Shown piece after piece: positions 17,726 through 27,556 of a stretch of 64,000 nucleotides of DNA. This stretch comes from Oscillospiraceae bacterium (GTDB lineage: Bacteria > Bacillota > Clostridia > Oscillospirales > Acutalibacteraceae). The notes under the pieces were generated by a model, which saw nothing but the letters and a program-made list of their open reading frames with translations, did not search any database and was not told the origin of the DNA. The stretch covers positions 356,824 to 420,823 of the forward strand of contig JALCPP010000001.1 of assembly GCA_022650485.1 (NCBI GenBank), in the 5' to 3' direction. The translations under genes were made by a program, and so were the position numbers. The first letter of the stretch is position 1; every line of letters begins with the position of its first letter.

Positions 17726-19627
17726 ATGTCTTTCAAAACGACGGAACAGCAGGAAACACTCCGCGCAAAGGTTCGCGAATTTGCGGAATCTCAAATCAAG
17801 CCCCTGGCTTCTACCCTGGACCAGGAAAACCAGTTCCCTACCGAAGCCATTCAGAAGATGGGCAAATTGGGGTGGATGGGCATCCCCTACCCCAAAGAAT
17901 ACGGCGGTATAGGGCTTGATGTTACCAGCTATGCCATTGCTGTTGAGGAACTTGCCCGTGTGGACGGCGGCACCGGGGTAATCCTTTCGGCCCATGTTTC
18001 GCTCGGTTCATGGCCGATCTTTGCCTATGGAACAGAAGAACAAAAGAAAAAGTATCTGGTTCCCTTGGCAAAAGGTGAAAAGCTGGGTGCATTCGGGCTC
18101 ACGGAGTCAAGCGCCGGCAGTGACGCCGGTGAAACGGAAACCACAGCGGTGCGCGACGGCGAAGATTACATACTTAACGGCGGCAAAATTTTTATCACCA
18201 ATGCCGATCTTGCAGACACCTACGTGGTATTTGCCGTTACAACTCCCGGCATCGGCTCACACGGCATCAGTGCCTTTATTGTGGAAAAAGGCTGGAAAGG
18301 CTTCACATTCGGCGAACACTACAACAAAATGGGGATTCACTCCTCCTGTACAGCCGAACTGCTGTTCAATGACGTCAGAGTTCCAAAGGAAAATCTGCTT
18401 GGCAAGGAGGGAGAGGGATTTAAAATTGCCCTTTCTACTCTGGACGGAGGAAGAATCGGGATTGCCTCACAGGCACTGGGAATCGCTCAGGGCGCTTATG
18501 AAAGCGCGCTGGATTATTCGAAAGACCGAGTACAATTTGGCCGCCCGATCTGTCACCAACAAAGCATCGCTTTCAAATTAGCAGATATGGCAACCAAACT
18601 TCGCGCAATGCGTTTCCTGGTTTACAGCGCGGCGGAACTCAAAGAAAACCACGAGTCCTATAGCATGGAAGCTGCCATGGCAAAGCAATATGTATCCGAC
18701 CGTGCGCTGGAAATTGTAAACGACGCGCTTCAAATTTACGGCGGCAGCGGCTATATTAAGGGAATTGATGTAGAACGTGCGTACCGCGATGCAAAAATCT
18801 GCACCATTTATGAAGGTACAAACGAAATTCAAAAGGTTGTTATTGCGTCTCACATCATCGGCCGAATGCCCAAAACGTCCACACCGGCACAGCAGCACGG
18901 ACCGGTCACCGGAGTCCGGAAAAAGATGATTTTCAAAGATGGGACATCGCAGGACCAGGTGAATGCACTGGTCGAAACTTTGAAAAAAGACGGCTACGAT
19001 TTTACAGTTGGAATCGACATTGACACGCCGATTGTCAAAGCGGAACGCGTGGTCAGCGCCGGCCGTGGAATCGGAGAAAAGAAAAACATGCGGCTTATCA
19101 AAGCACTTGCCCAGCAAGCCGGTGCGGCGGTTGGTTCCTCCCGCCCGGTTGCCGAAGCCCTGCACTATGTTCCCCTAAACCGCTACGTTGGCATGTCCGG
19201 ACAGAAGTTTGGCGGAAACCTTTACATCGCATGCGGAATTTCAGGCGCCGGGCAGCACCTGAAAGGCATTAAGGAAGCTGCCACCATCGTTGCAATTAAT
19301 AAAAACCCCAATGCCCCCATTTTCAAAAACTGTGATTATGGAATTGTGGGCGATTTGATGGAGATTCTTCCACTGCTTACAGCTACACTGGATAATGGAG
19401 AAGCCAAAAAGCCGGCGCCGCCGATGAAAAAAATGAAACGCACTATGCCAAAGAAAATCAAACACGATTGGAAACAATATGTCTGTAACGGCTGCGGATA
19501 CGAATATGATCCCGCCCTCGGTGACCCGGAGGATGATATTCAGCCCGGCACGCTGTTCGAAGCACTTCCGGAAGAATGGATCTGCCCGGATTGCGGTGAA
19601 GAAAAAGATCATTTTATCGAAGTTTAG
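17726..19627 (+). CDS. Acyl-CoA dehydrogenase - EtfA C-domain - rubredoxin fusion
   Basis: A 633-residue three-module protein. Residues 1-380 are a complete short-chain acyl-CoA dehydrogenase: FAD-binding [13 protein letters not shown] (123-135), FITNAD, and catalytic Glu363 in IYEGTNEIQ. Residues about 430-560 are the FAD-binding C-terminal domain of electron transfer flavoprotein alpha ([41 protein letters not shown]). The EtfA N-terminal domain and EtfB are absent. Residues 583-633 are a rubredoxin with Cys587/590 and Cys620/623 in CxxC pairs. Electrons can thus be proposed to pass acyl-CoA to FAD to ETF-FAD to rubredoxin in one chain. AAGGAGG precedes the ATG. The next gene encodes a flavodiiron protein, a common rubredoxin acceptor. 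It is probably cytoplasmic; short-chain (butyryl-type) substrate is inferred. Confidence 0.93.
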   Translation: MSFKTTEQQETLRAKVREFAESQIKPLASTLDQENQFPTEAIQKMGKLGWMGIPYPKEYGGIGLDVTSYAIAVEELARVDGGTGVILSAHVSLGSWPIFAYGTEEQKKKYLVPLAKGEKLGAFGLTESSAGSDAGETETTAVRDGEDYILNGGKIFITNADLADTYVVFAVTTPGIGSHGISAFIVEKGWKGFTFGEHYNKMGIHSSCTAELLFNDVRVPKENLLGKEGEGFKIALSTLDGGRIGIASQALGIAQGAYESALDYSKDRVQFGRPICHQQSIAFKLADMATKLRAMRFLVYSAAELKENHESYSMEAAMAKQYVSDRALEIVNDALQIYGGSGYIKGIDVERAYRDAKICTIYEGTNEIQKVVIASHIIGRMPKTSTPAQQHGPVTGVRKKMIFKDGTSQDQVNALVETLKKDGYDFTVGIDIDTPIVKAERVVSAGRGIGEKKNMRLIKALAQQAGAAVGSSRPVAEALHYVPLNRYVGMSGQKFGGNLYIACGISGAGQHLKGIKEAATIVAINKNPNAPIFKNCDYGIVGDLMEILPLLTATLDNGEAKKPAPPMKKMKRTMPKKIKHDWKQYVCNGCGYEYDPALGDPEDDIQPGTLFEALPEEWICPDCGEEKDHFIEV

Positions 19628-19673
19628 TTTGATAAAAACGTAACCAGCAGAAAAATTAAAGGAGGATTCCACT

Positions 19674-20876
19674 ATGCATTATGTCAGACAGGTAACAGAT
19701 GACTTATACTGGGTCGGAGCCAATGACCACCGGCTCACGCTCTTTGAAAATATTTTCCCGATTCCAGATGGCGTATCCTACAATTCCTATTTGCTGCTAG
19801 ACCAGAAAACGGTTCTGTTTGACACGGTTGACTGGTCGGTCTGCCGTCTGTTTTTGGAAAATATTGAGCATTTGCTTAACGGAAAATCGTTAGACTACGT
19901 GGTCATCAATCACATTGAACCGGACCATGGAGCTTCTCTGGAAGAGATATTAACAAAATATCCGAAAGCAAAAATCATCACAAGCCCCAAAGCCGTCATG
20001 CTGATGCGGCAGTTTGGATATCATATTGACGGAAGGACAGAAGAAGTCAATGAGGGTGACACAAAATCATTTGGCAAACATGTGGTGAAATTTATCGCCG
20101 CACCGATGATTCACTGGCCCGAAGTAATGGTAACTTTTGATACAACCAATGGGGTTCTGTTCTCAGCCGACGCGTTTGGCTCCTTCAAAGCACTGGATGG
20201 AAAATTATTTAATGATGAGGTCAACTACGACCGCGACTGGATTGACGAGGCCAGAAGATATTATACCAATATCGTTGGGAAATACGGACCATTCGTACAG
20301 AAACTCTTGAAGAAGGCCTCCGGCATCAACATTAAAATGATCTGCCCGTTACACGGCCTGGTATGGCGCTCTCATTTGGGGTATTTCCTGGATAAATACG
20401 ATAAGTGGAGCCGATATGAGCCGGAAGAGAAAGGCGTTCTGATTGTCTACAGCTCTATGTATGGGAACACGGAAAACGCCGTTGGCGCTTTGGCCGGAAG
20501 AATTGTGGAAAAGGGCATGCCCAATGTAACAGTTTATGATGTTTCAAAAACAGATGTCTCGTACCTGATTTCAGAAACTTTTCGCATGAGCCACTTGGTA
20601 CTGGCTTCTGTAACCTACAACCTTGGCATATATCCCCCAATGAAAAATTTACTAATGGACATGAAAGCTCTGAATGTCCAAAATCGCACTGCCGCCCTGG
20701 TAGAAAACGGCTCATGGGCCTGCCGGTCCGGGACTTTGATGCGCAAGTTTCTGGAAGACGAGATGAAGGATATGAACATACTCGACGAGAAGCTGACCAT
20801 CAATTCTTCCCTGAGCGAAGACAATGTACCAAATCTGGAACTGCTGGCCGACAGTATCATTCAATCCATGAAATAG
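19674..20876 (+). CDS. Flavodiiron protein (O2/NO reductase)
   Basis: A 400-residue A-type flavoprotein. The N-terminal metallo-beta-lactamase-like domain holds the diiron site; the first ligands are visible as His80-x-Glu82-x-Asp84-His85 (HIEPDH), with later ADAFGSF and CPLHGLVW segments. Residues about 255-400 are a flavodoxin domain with the FMN loop SSMYGNTENAV. Such proteins reduce O2 to water or NO to N2O with electrons from rubredoxin. Its 46-base distance from the rubredoxin-carrying fusion gene, with its own AAAGGAGGA, makes that fusion the likely donor. Terminated at 20914-20942. Confidence 0.95.
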   Translation: MHYVRQVTDDLYWVGANDHRLTLFENIFPIPDGVSYNSYLLLDQKTVLFDTVDWSVCRLFLENIEHLLNGKSLDYVVINHIEPDHGASLEEILTKYPKAKIITSPKAVMLMRQFGYHIDGRTEEVNEGDTKSFGKHVVKFIAAPMIHWPEVMVTFDTTNGVLFSADAFGSFKALDGKLFNDEVNYDRDWIDEARRYYTNIVGKYGPFVQKLLKKASGINIKMICPLHGLVWRSHLGYFLDKYDKWSRYEPEEKGVLIVYSSMYGNTENAVGALAGRIVEKGMPNVTVYDVSKTDVSYLISETFRMSHLVLASVTYNLGIYPPMKNLLMDMKALNVQNRTAALVENGSWACRSGTLMRKFLEDEMKDMNILDEKLTINSSLSEDNVPNLELLADSIIQSMK

Positions 20877-20913
20877 CTTCTGCTGCTCTGTTTTTCTTGT
20901 TGCCACAACAAGC

Positions 20914-20942
20914 AAGCCGTCCTTTCAAAGGACGGCTTTTTT
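20914..20942 (+). terminator. Intrinsic terminator after the flavodiiron gene
   Basis: AAGCCGTCCTTT / AAAGGACGGCTT hairpin ending in TTTTTT (to 20942). A smaller CTTGTTG/CAACAAG repeat lies just before it (20896-20912). Confidence 0.88.
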
Positions 20943-20980
20943 CGTGTTTTCAAACAATATAAATCTTCTGAAAATTGGCG

Positions 20981-21010
20981 AAAAAACCGCCTTCCGAAAA
21001 TGGAAGGCGG
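20981..21010 (-). terminator. Intrinsic terminator after pyrG
   Basis: On the minus strand a 9-bp perfect stem (CCGCCTTCC/GGAAGGCGG, loop 6) is followed by TTTTTT (20986-20981). Confidence 0.88.
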
Positions 21011-21016
21011 TAAAAT

Positions 21017-22648
21017 TTATTCTGAAATTTTCAGTTGTTCGTCATGGCTGGTATGATACTTCTTAGCAGCACCGATCAGGCCCTGAAACAAAGGATGCGG
21101 GCGGTTCGGCCTGGATCTGAACTCCGGATGGAACTGGGAACCAACAAACCACGGATGATCCGGCAATTCCATCATTTCAACAATACGGTTATCCGGCGAC
21201 CTTCCACAGAACACAACTCCTGCCTGTTCGAACTGGTCCCGGTAATCATTGTTCACCTCAAAGCGATGGCGATGGCGTTCATAAATCAGCGGAGAATTGC
21301 CATACATTTGATATGCCTTTGTCCCCTGCATCAGCTTACAAGGATACTTGCCCAAGCGCATCGTTCCGCCGAGCTGTACAACATCCTTCTGCTCCGGCAT
21401 CAAATCGATCACATGATTACTGCTCTGCGGGTCAAATTCTGCGGAATTCGCATCTGTCAGGCCAAGAACATAGCGGGCATATTCCACAAGTGCAAGCTGC
21501 ATTCCAAGGCAAATACCCAAAAATGGAATATTGTTCACGCGTGCATAATGAATTGCGGTAATCTTGCCCTCGATTCCTCTCTGACCGAAACCACCCGGAA
21601 CCAGGACTCCGTCCACATCCGCCAGTATTTCAGAAACATTTTCGGCGCTGATTGTTTCTGAATCGACCCACCTGATGTTCACTTTGACCTTATTCCCGAT
21701 TCCACCGTGCGTCAAAGCCTCCGCCACGCTGAGATAAGCATCGTGAAGTTCAATATATTTGCCGACCAGCGCAATACTTACGCTGTCCGTCAAAGACATT
21801 GCCGTGTTAACCATGGAAATCCATTCCGTCAAATCCGGACCCGGTGTGTCAAGTGCAAATCGCTTGCACACAATATCGTCCAAACGTTCTTCACGCAGAG
21901 CAAGCGGAACAGAATACAAAAGCGGAAGGTCAAGGTTTTCAATCACACAATTTTCAGCAACATTGCAAAACAAAGCAATTTTTTTCTTAATATCTTCTCC
22001 GATCTCTTTTTCCGAACGGAGTACAATAATATCCGGCTGAATTCCGATGGAGAGCAGTTCTTTCACACTGTGCTGCGTCGGTTTGGACTTATGCTCATGT
22101 GAACAAGCCAGATATGGAACCAGCGTAACATGAATGAACAAGCAGTTAGAGCGCCCCACTTCCGTGGCAAACTGACGGATTGCCTCTAAAAACGGCTGGC
22201 TTTCAATGTCCCCCACTGTTCCGCCAATCTCAATGATCGAAACATCGACATTTTCTTTCGCAGCATAAATGCGGGATTTGATTTCATTTGTAATATGAGG
22301 AATGACCTGCACGGTCCCTCCGCCATAATCGCCGTTGCGTTCTTTTTGAATCACATTCCAATAAACCCGGCCAGATGTAATATTGCTGTTATGGGTCAGG
22401 CTCTCGTCAATAAAGCGCTCATAATGTCCCAAATCCAAATCGGTTTCCGCACCGTCATCGGTCACAAAAACCTCTCCATGCTGAAAGGGATTCATAGTAC
22501 CCGGATCAACATTTAAATAGGGATCAAATTTCTGCATGGTAATTCTGAGCCCGCGGGATTTCAATAAGCGCCCGAGAGACGCCGCCGTAATCCCTTTTCC
22601 CAAACCAGAAACCACACCGCCTGTTACAAATACATATTTTGCTGACAT
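21017..22648 (-). CDS. pyrG: CTP synthase
   Basis: Aminates UTP to CTP with glutamine and ATP. The 543 residues contain the N-terminal synthetase domain ([18 protein letters not shown]-loop) and a C-terminal class I glutamine amidotransferase domain with the nucleophile in [11 protein letters not shown] and a later His-x-Glu (QFHPEF). The ATG at 22648 is chosen because GGAGGG lies five bases upstream. A direct repeat of about 14 bases (AAAGATAGATnATGG) flanks the leader (near 22660 and 22713); no attenuator could be identified. Confidence 0.97.
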   Translation of the reverse strand: MSAKYVFVTGGVVSGLGKGITAASLGRLLKSRGLRITMQKFDPYLNVDPGTMNPFQHGEVFVTDDGAETDLDLGHYERFIDESLTHNSNITSGRVYWNVIQKERNGDYGGGTVQVIPHITNEIKSRIYAAKENVDVSIIEIGGTVGDIESQPFLEAIRQFATEVGRSNCLFIHVTLVPYLACSHEHKSKPTQHSVKELLSIGIQPDIIVLRSEKEIGEDIKKKIALFCNVAENCVIENLDLPLLYSVPLALREERLDDIVCKRFALDTPGPDLTEWISMVNTAMSLTDSVSIALVGKYIELHDAYLSVAEALTHGGIGNKVKVNIRWVDSETISAENVSEILADVDGVLVPGGFGQRGIEGKITAIHYARVNNIPFLGICLGMQLALVEYARYVLGLTDANSAEFDPQSSNHVIDLMPEQKDVVQLGGTMRLGKYPCKLMQGTKAYQMYGNSPLIYERHRHRFEVNNDYRDQFEQAGVVFCGRSPDNRIVEMMELPDHPWFVGSQFHPEFRSRPNRPHPLFQGLIGAAKKYHTSHDEQLKISE

Positions 22649-22754
22649 ATTACCCTCCATCATCTATCTTTATCATATAAGTCACATAGATTTATAAAAA
22701 ATGATATCGCCCATAATCTATCTTTTTAACAGGCGACAAAATAAATTTATCAAA

Positions 22755-23309
22755 TTAATGTACAACGGTAAACAAATTTCCAATCAGCGGCAGGGGTTCC
22801 TTTTTTCCCTGGGCTGCATAAACCACTCCAATAATCATATACGCCGCAATCACACACCAAACCGTAAATGAAAGCAGCCCGCTGACTGCCGTTCCCGCCC
22901 AGGAAAGGAATCCAATCCCACCGAAAGCAAATTGGAATACCCCATTGATTATGGCGTTCGTAATCCCCAATGTAAATGTGAGGGCAAATTCAAAGATACT
23001 GAGTATGATTCCCTGATTAACATGAAAGATAACCGTTGGATTATCACGGTCTGTCAGCAAGCCGACAAGCCATAAAATTCCAATATAAGAAAGAATGGAA
23101 AATGCTTTTTCATTTGCCGAACACGGGGAACCGGGCACAGGACCCGTTCGCTGCCAATTCTGCGGCTCCCCCGTGGAAGGATCCCGATAGACATGTCCCC
23201 ATCCGGGTCCTTCTCCGGGAACATGACTGCCATAACCGGACTGTCCCTGTTCGGAATGTACCCCGTTTGATCCATTTTGATTCTTTTCATCCATGGCAGG
23301 ATTTTTCAC
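22755..23309 (-). CDS. DUF4870-like small membrane protein
   Basis: A 184-residue protein. Residues 1-65 are hydrophilic and Gly/Asn/Pro-rich; residues 70-180 hold about three or four hydrophobic helices, with KAFSILSYIGILWLVGLL and VIFHVNQGIILSIFEF resembling DUF4870 (TIC20-fold-like) proteins. A GTG at 23309 overlaps the cyclophilin stop; an ATG at 23294 is an equal candidate start because neither has an ideal ribosome site. Function is unknown. It is coupled to the preceding peptidyl-prolyl isomerase gene. Confidence 0.75.
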   Translation of the reverse strand: MKNPAMDEKNQNGSNGVHSEQGQSGYGSHVPGEGPGWGHVYRDPSTGEPQNWQRTGPVPGSPCSANEKAFSILSYIGILWLVGLLTDRDNPTVIFHVNQGIILSIFEFALTFTLGITNAIINGVFQFAFGGIGFLSWAGTAVSGLLSFTVWCVIAAYMIIGVVYAAQGKKEPLPLIGNLFTVVH

Positions 23310-24112
23310 CCCTCATATTCGACAATTTCCGCTTTTTGAATGGTCACAGTTTCTGTCGGCTTATCCTGGTCATCTGTAGGAACTGCGGCAATTTTGTCAA
23401 CCACATCCATTCCTTCAAAGGCTTGACCAAATACAGTATATCCCTGCCCCGCAACATTATAATAACCGTCCAATGCGGGGTTTCCCCCATATTGAGCATA
23501 CGCATCGCGATACTCCTGAGTCACCTTGCTCATATCGATCCAGTTTGAGCCATACTGAAGCAGAAAGGTTTCCGGATCCTGCTGATAAACTTGATAGGCC
23601 TGCTGATAATTATCCCAACCGGGGAACACGGAAGCAGGTGCCTGATTGATAAAAAACTGACTGCCGTTTGTGTCTTTTCCGGAATTGGCCATCGCCAACG
23701 CGCCGCGAAAATTCAGAAAATTGCCATTAAATTCATCCGCAAACTCTTTTTCCCAAAGACTCTCCCCTCCGGTTCCATCTCCGTTTGGGTCACCGGTCTG
23801 TATCATAAAATTCTGAATCACACGGTGAAAAGTCAGGTTGTTGTAATACCCCTTTTGTATCAAGCCTTTAAAATTTTCAACTGCTTTCGGCGCTGCATCC
23901 GGAAACAGGCGAATGCGGACAGTCCCCATACTGGTTGTCAGCACCGCAATTTCTTCCCCGGTCTGAGGCAGTTCCATCTGGTAGCCAATCTTTTTCCCGT
24001 CATCAGAGCGAAGACGTTCTTCTGAACCGGCGGCTGATACACCGGAACAAGCCGTCAGCAAAAGCATAAAAATGCTGAAACCAATCAACAAAGCTCGGTT
24101 CTTTTTTTCCAT
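23306..24112 (-). CDS. Cyclophilin-type peptidyl-prolyl isomerase lipoprotein
   Basis: A 268-residue secreted lipoprotein: signal peptide ending in the lipobox LLTAC (about residues 15-22), then a cyclophilin domain with FHRVIQNFMIQTGDPNGDGTG, GSQFFINQAP and the late YTVFGQAFEGMDVVDKI. It would accelerate proline isomerisation in extracytoplasmic proteins. An insertion between the GSQFF motif and the GYTVFG motif is rich in Tyr/Gln. The ATG at 24112 gives a proper signal peptide and has GGAAGGAT eight bases upstream. Confidence 0.92.
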   Translation of the reverse strand: MEKKNRALLIGFSIFMLLLTACSGVSAAGSEERLRSDDGKKIGYQMELPQTGEEIAVLTTSMGTVRIRLFPDAAPKAVENFKGLIQKGYYNNLTFHRVIQNFMIQTGDPNGDGTGGESLWEKEFADEFNGNFLNFRGALAMANSGKDTNGSQFFINQAPASVFPGWDNYQQAYQVYQQDPETFLLQYGSNWIDMSKVTQEYRDAYAQYGGNPALDGYYNVAGQGYTVFGQAFEGMDVVDKIAAVPTDDQDKPTETVTIQKAEIVEYEG

Positions 24113-24146
24113 TATTACAAATCCTTCCGAAATCACTATCCTGTCT

Positions 24147-24175
24147 ATTTTATAATAGAAGTGGAGCAGAATCAA
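24147..24175 (-). promoter_or_regulatory. Promoter of the cyclophilin gene
   Basis: Minus strand TTGATT (24170-24175), 17-base spacer, TAAAAT (24147-24152), 35 bases before the start codon. Confidence 0.65.
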
Positions 24176-24273
24176 GCGCAGAAAGAACTTTTTACAATTT
24201 AATAATTTTTTTCATACGTATGACCCATAAAAATAGCGCATATAGATAAACGAAGACAAAAGGAGGGAAAAAA

Positions 24274-25209
24274 ATGTTTGAGTACTATCCGGAAGGTTGG
24301 ATGATTGACACCCCCGAAAACCGCGCGGCGACACAAAGTATTTCCGCGGTTAACGACGCCTGCCGGGATGGCCAGATTTTGGAGGGACGTGCGCTGGTCT
24401 GCGACGGTTCACACAATCTGCTGGTGGACCTGGGATGCATGAAGGGAATGATTCCCCGCGAAGAAGGGGCTCTCGGTATTCGGGAAGGCACTACGCGGGA
24501 TATTGCGATTATTTCCAGGGTCAACCGCCCTGTCTGTTTTCTTGTAACGGGCTTTGAAAAAAAAGCCGACGGAAACATTACGGCAATTCTTTCACGGCGG
24601 GCAGCTCAGGAAAGATGCATGAAAGAGCACATTTCCAAACTGACTGCCGGCGATGTAATCGACGCACGCATTACCCACCTTGAAAATTTTGGCGCTTTCG
24701 CAGATATCGGCTGCGGAATTGTCGCTCTTCTGCCGATTGACGCAATTTCCGTTTCCCGCATTGACCATCCGCGGGAGCGCTTTTCGGTCGGAATGGATAT
24801 CCGCGCGGTAATTAAATCCGTCGAAGGCAGCCGAATTACATTAAGTCACAAAGAGCTGCTGGGAACCTGGGCGGAAAACGTCACGATGTTTTCCGCCGGT
24901 GAAACCGTAGCAGGCATTGTCCGTTCTGTTGAGCCTTATGGCATCTTTGTTGAGCTTTCCCCCAATCTGGCGGGACTTGCCGAAACAAAAGAAGATGTCT
25001 TTTCAGGCCAGCAGGCAAGTGTTTACATAAAAAGCATCCTTCCGGCCCGGATGAAAGTAAAATTGGTCATTATCGACACGTTTGATTTTTCGTACCGCCC
25101 CACCGCGCCAAAATATTTTTTCAAAGGGAATCACATGGACCGCTTTGTATATTCCCCTGCCGGCAGTGAAAAAGAAATTGCAACGGATTTTAAGCCACAT
25201 GGGACATAA
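24274..25209 (+). CDS. S1-domain RNA-binding protein (ribosomal S1-like)
   Basis: A 311-residue protein with three S1/OB-fold repeats at about residues 38-110, 120-195 and 205-265. The second is the most canonical (GDVIDARITHLENFGAFADIG). Firmicute RpsA homologues usually have four repeats and work in translation or as general RNA-binding proteins; this shorter form resembles clostridial S1-like proteins of unknown specific role. A strong AAAGGAGGG precedes the ATG. A perfect 10-bp palindrome CATACGTATG lies upstream at 24213-24222. Confidence 0.85.
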   Translation: MFEYYPEGWMIDTPENRAATQSISAVNDACRDGQILEGRALVCDGSHNLLVDLGCMKGMIPREEGALGIREGTTRDIAIISRVNRPVCFLVTGFEKKADGNITAILSRRAAQERCMKEHISKLTAGDVIDARITHLENFGAFADIGCGIVALLPIDAISVSRIDHPRERFSVGMDIRAVIKSVEGSRITLSHKELLGTWAENVTMFSAGETVAGIVRSVEPYGIFVELSPNLAGLAETKEDVFSGQQASVYIKSILPARMKVKLVIIDTFDFSYRPTAPKYFFKGNHMDRFVYSPAGSEKEIATDFKPHGT

Positions 25210-25220
25210 CTGATTTACCA

Positions 25221-25259
25221 AAAACGTCAGGCCCCCCAAAAGGGAAGCCTGGCGTTTTT
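25221..25259. terminator. Bidirectional terminator
   Basis: AAAACGTCAGGC and GCCTGGCGTTTTT form an outer stem (one G-U pair) with an inner CCCC/GGG hairpin, flanked by A- and T-runs, between the S1 gene and the convergent TPR-like gene. It overlaps the end of the latter. Confidence 0.8.
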
Positions 25260-25917
25260 AATTTTCCGAACCGTTTTTCTGTAATTTTAAAATATAGGAT
25301 TCGAGCAGTTCTTTAAAAATTTCATTCCGTTTTACTGTTCCCGCGGAGTCTCTATACTTGATCGGTTCATAATAAGGACTGCTGCGCTGCTGCAACAAAA
25401 AATTCATTGCTTCCGTTCGTCCATGAAACCGAGTCAGCACCTCGGCGGCTTTCAGTACGGTCATAGCATGATAGGGAGCCAGTTCATAAGCCCGAAGATA
25501 ATTGGAATACGATTCTCTCAGATTGCCGAGCTCTTCCTGCGCCTTTGCAAGGTCAATCAAGACCCCTGCCTGCCTGGCTTCCCCGTAATCCACATGAATG
25601 CCTTCCACCACCTCTGTTCTGCCGGAAAGGGCATCCCATCCGTCACTTTCCAGGTAACGCTCCGCAAATTGAATCGTCTGGCGGCAATACTCTTTGCCGA
25701 GCCAGCTATAAGCCTTTTCGCACAGATACAGTTCTCTCGGCTCTGCCGGATCTCCGCAAAGCTCGACCACTGTTAGAAAAAGCTGTTCCCGTTGTTCCGT
25801 CGACCTCCAAATTTGTCCGGCTTCCTTCTCCAGTTTCGGGTCATGAGGGACAGGCTCGCCCAACAGATAAAGTAATGCGGCTGCAAGTTCAGGATTTTTG
25901 CTGTTTTCAATTTGCAT
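25258..25917 (-). CDS. Hypothetical helical (TPR-like) protein
   Basis: A 219-residue soluble protein of mainly helical character. The segment IDLAKAQEELGNLRESYSNY and the following repeat-like helices suggest tetratricopeptide repeats in the C-terminal half (about residues 115-175). No catalytic motif is seen. It follows mcsB by 16 bases and may belong to the mcsA-mcsB operon; its role is unknown. Confidence 0.65.
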   Translation of the reverse strand: MQIENSKNPELAAALLYLLGEPVPHDPKLEKEAGQIWRSTEQREQLFLTVVELCGDPAEPRELYLCEKAYSWLGKEYCRQTIQFAERYLESDGWDALSGRTEVVEGIHVDYGEARQAGVLIDLAKAQEELGNLRESYSNYLRAYELAPYHAMTVLKAAEVLTRFHGRTEAMNFLLQQRSSPYYEPIKYRDSAGTVKRNEIFKELLESYILKLQKNGSEN

Positions 25918-25933
25918 CAGAAACCCTCCGCTC

Positions 25934-26953
25934 TTAATTTAATCCTTCACGCACCATACGCGCACGAAGTTTACAACACTCTTCTTCCGTCAGCGCCTCC
26001 CCGCTGTCAAAAATCAAAGTCGCCGGCTGAGCTTTATAGATCATTGTGTCCAATTTACTAACGGCAATTCCTTTGATTAATCCTGCAGTAATTCCAAGAC
26101 GAACGGCACTGGCACGCTTTAAAAATTCTTCAAAAGAAATCAGTCTTGCATTTTTTAATATCCCGAAGTCCCGGAAAATTGTATCCTGTACGGAAAGCCG
26201 GCCGGTCAGAGTCTCCCGCATCTCACGTTCATGCGATATGATCTGCCCCGCCATGCTGGAAAGGTTCGACAAAGCCTCACGTTCGGAAAGGCCCATGGTA
26301 ACCTGGTTAGAAAGTCGGAACCACGCCCCTTTGGGGTTCGGTTCCGTCCCGAATGTTCCCCGCATAGTTAACCCCAGCCGGGAAAGATTGTGCGCAATAC
26401 GCCCCGTGGAGCCCAACTCTGTTAAAGCAGGCAGATGCAGCTGCAAAGAAGCAATCATCCCCGTGCCTAAATAGAATGGATTCTGAGTTAAGTATCCAAG
26501 CTGAGCATCAAATGCAAAAGGCAGCAGCCGGTCCAAAAATGTATCCAGTTCGTCGGCCGCACCGAAAACTTTTTCCAGCTGCATTCCAGCGGATTTTGAT
26601 TGAATCAGCAGATGGTCTTCTCCGTTTACCGCGATAGAGAGAGATTCATCCTCTGAAACGAATACGCCGCGCCCCTGCGTATCTGTCACCATTTCTGCGC
26701 TGATTAACTCGCTTTCCGCCAGTGCAATTGCCTGTGCTTTGGAAATGGATTCTAAATCTACCTGTGTAAAACGACCATACCGAAAATTCCGGTCCTGACT
26801 CAGCACCGCTTGAATCTTTTGCAGTACGGAGCGGCGGTCTGCCATACTCATTCTGGATGGAAAAGGGATACCGACCAGATTACGGGCAAAACAGATAGAA
26901 GTACTTGCTGAAACATCTGCGTTATCTGCTGTTGTCTGATACCACTTATTCAT
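25934..26953 (-). CDS. mcsB: Protein arginine kinase McsB
   Basis: Phosphorylates arginine residues to mark proteins for ClpC-ClpP. The 339-residue length and phosphagen-kinase motifs fit: STSICFARNLVGIPFPSRMS near the N-terminus, the catalytic loop GTGMIASLQLHLPAL, and RGTFGTEPNPKGAWFRLSN. Its ATG overlaps the mcsA stop (ATGA), so it is translationally coupled to its activator. ctsR and clpC, the usual neighbours, are absent from this stretch. Confidence 0.93.
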   Translation of the reverse strand: MNKWYQTTADNADVSASTSICFARNLVGIPFPSRMSMADRRSVLQKIQAVLSQDRNFRYGRFTQVDLESISKAQAIALAESELISAEMVTDTQGRGVFVSEDESLSIAVNGEDHLLIQSKSAGMQLEKVFGAADELDTFLDRLLPFAFDAQLGYLTQNPFYLGTGMIASLQLHLPALTELGSTGRIAHNLSRLGLTMRGTFGTEPNPKGAWFRLSNQVTMGLSEREALSNLSSMAGQIISHEREMRETLTGRLSVQDTIFRDFGILKNARLISFEEFLKRASAVRLGITAGLIKGIAVSKLDTMIYKAQPATLIFDSGEALTEEECCKLRARMVREGLN

Positions 26954-27444
26954 TGCCCGTCTTCTTCCATTTCATGAATTTTGTCGCGAAGTGCGGCTGC
27001 CTGTTCAAAATTTTCACTCTGAATTGCTTCGCGCAGTTGTTGATGCATCACGCTCAGCTGCGCCTTGGGAAGTACCTGCGGCAAGTCCCCTCCGCCCGCG
27101 GTCTTTCCACGGTGTGAAACGCTGCCATGTATTTTCCGGAGAAACGGGGCCAGCTGGTCGGCAAAAGTATGGTAGCATTCCGCACAGCCGATTTTTCCGC
27201 TGCGCAGAATATCCTGAAAAGATGCCCCGCAGCAGGGACAATGCTTCACTTCGGCAGCATCCTCACCATCCGGGAAAAAGTCATTCAGTGTTCCGTCGTA
27301 GCCAGTCAGCATATCAAACAACAGATTTGCGTACCCCAGGTCATGGGCACACTCCGAACAAAGCGCGTACTCGACCGGCTCACCGTTTACAATTGCCTTT
27401 ACCCGAATAACCGCTGTATTTTTTCCACATGATTCACACAACAT
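26950..27444 (-). CDS. mcsA: McsA, zinc-binding activator of McsB
   Basis: A 164-residue protein with two zinc-finger-like pairs of CxxC motifs (CESCGK and CSECAH at the N-terminus; CPCCG and CAECY around residues 75-100) and a C-terminal UVR motif (LREAIQSENFEQAAALRDKI). It activates McsB. The ATG at 27444 is placed by GGAGG eight bases upstream. No CtsR operator could be found upstream. Confidence 0.9.
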   Translation of the reverse strand: MLCESCGKNTAVIRVKAIVNGEPVEYALCSECAHDLGYANLLFDMLTGYDGTLNDFFPDGEDAAEVKHCPCCGASFQDILRSGKIGCAECYHTFADQLAPFLRKIHGSVSHRGKTAGGGDLPQVLPKAQLSVMHQQLREAIQSENFEQAAALRDKIHEMEEDGQ

Positions 27445-27556
27445 GGTCCTCACCTCCACCTATAGAAATTTTTAAACATCTGCCGCAAGAAAACTTGTAA
27501 CATGATTTGTTCGCCTGCAATATTATGTACTGTAAACCGAAAGGAGGAAATTAAGA

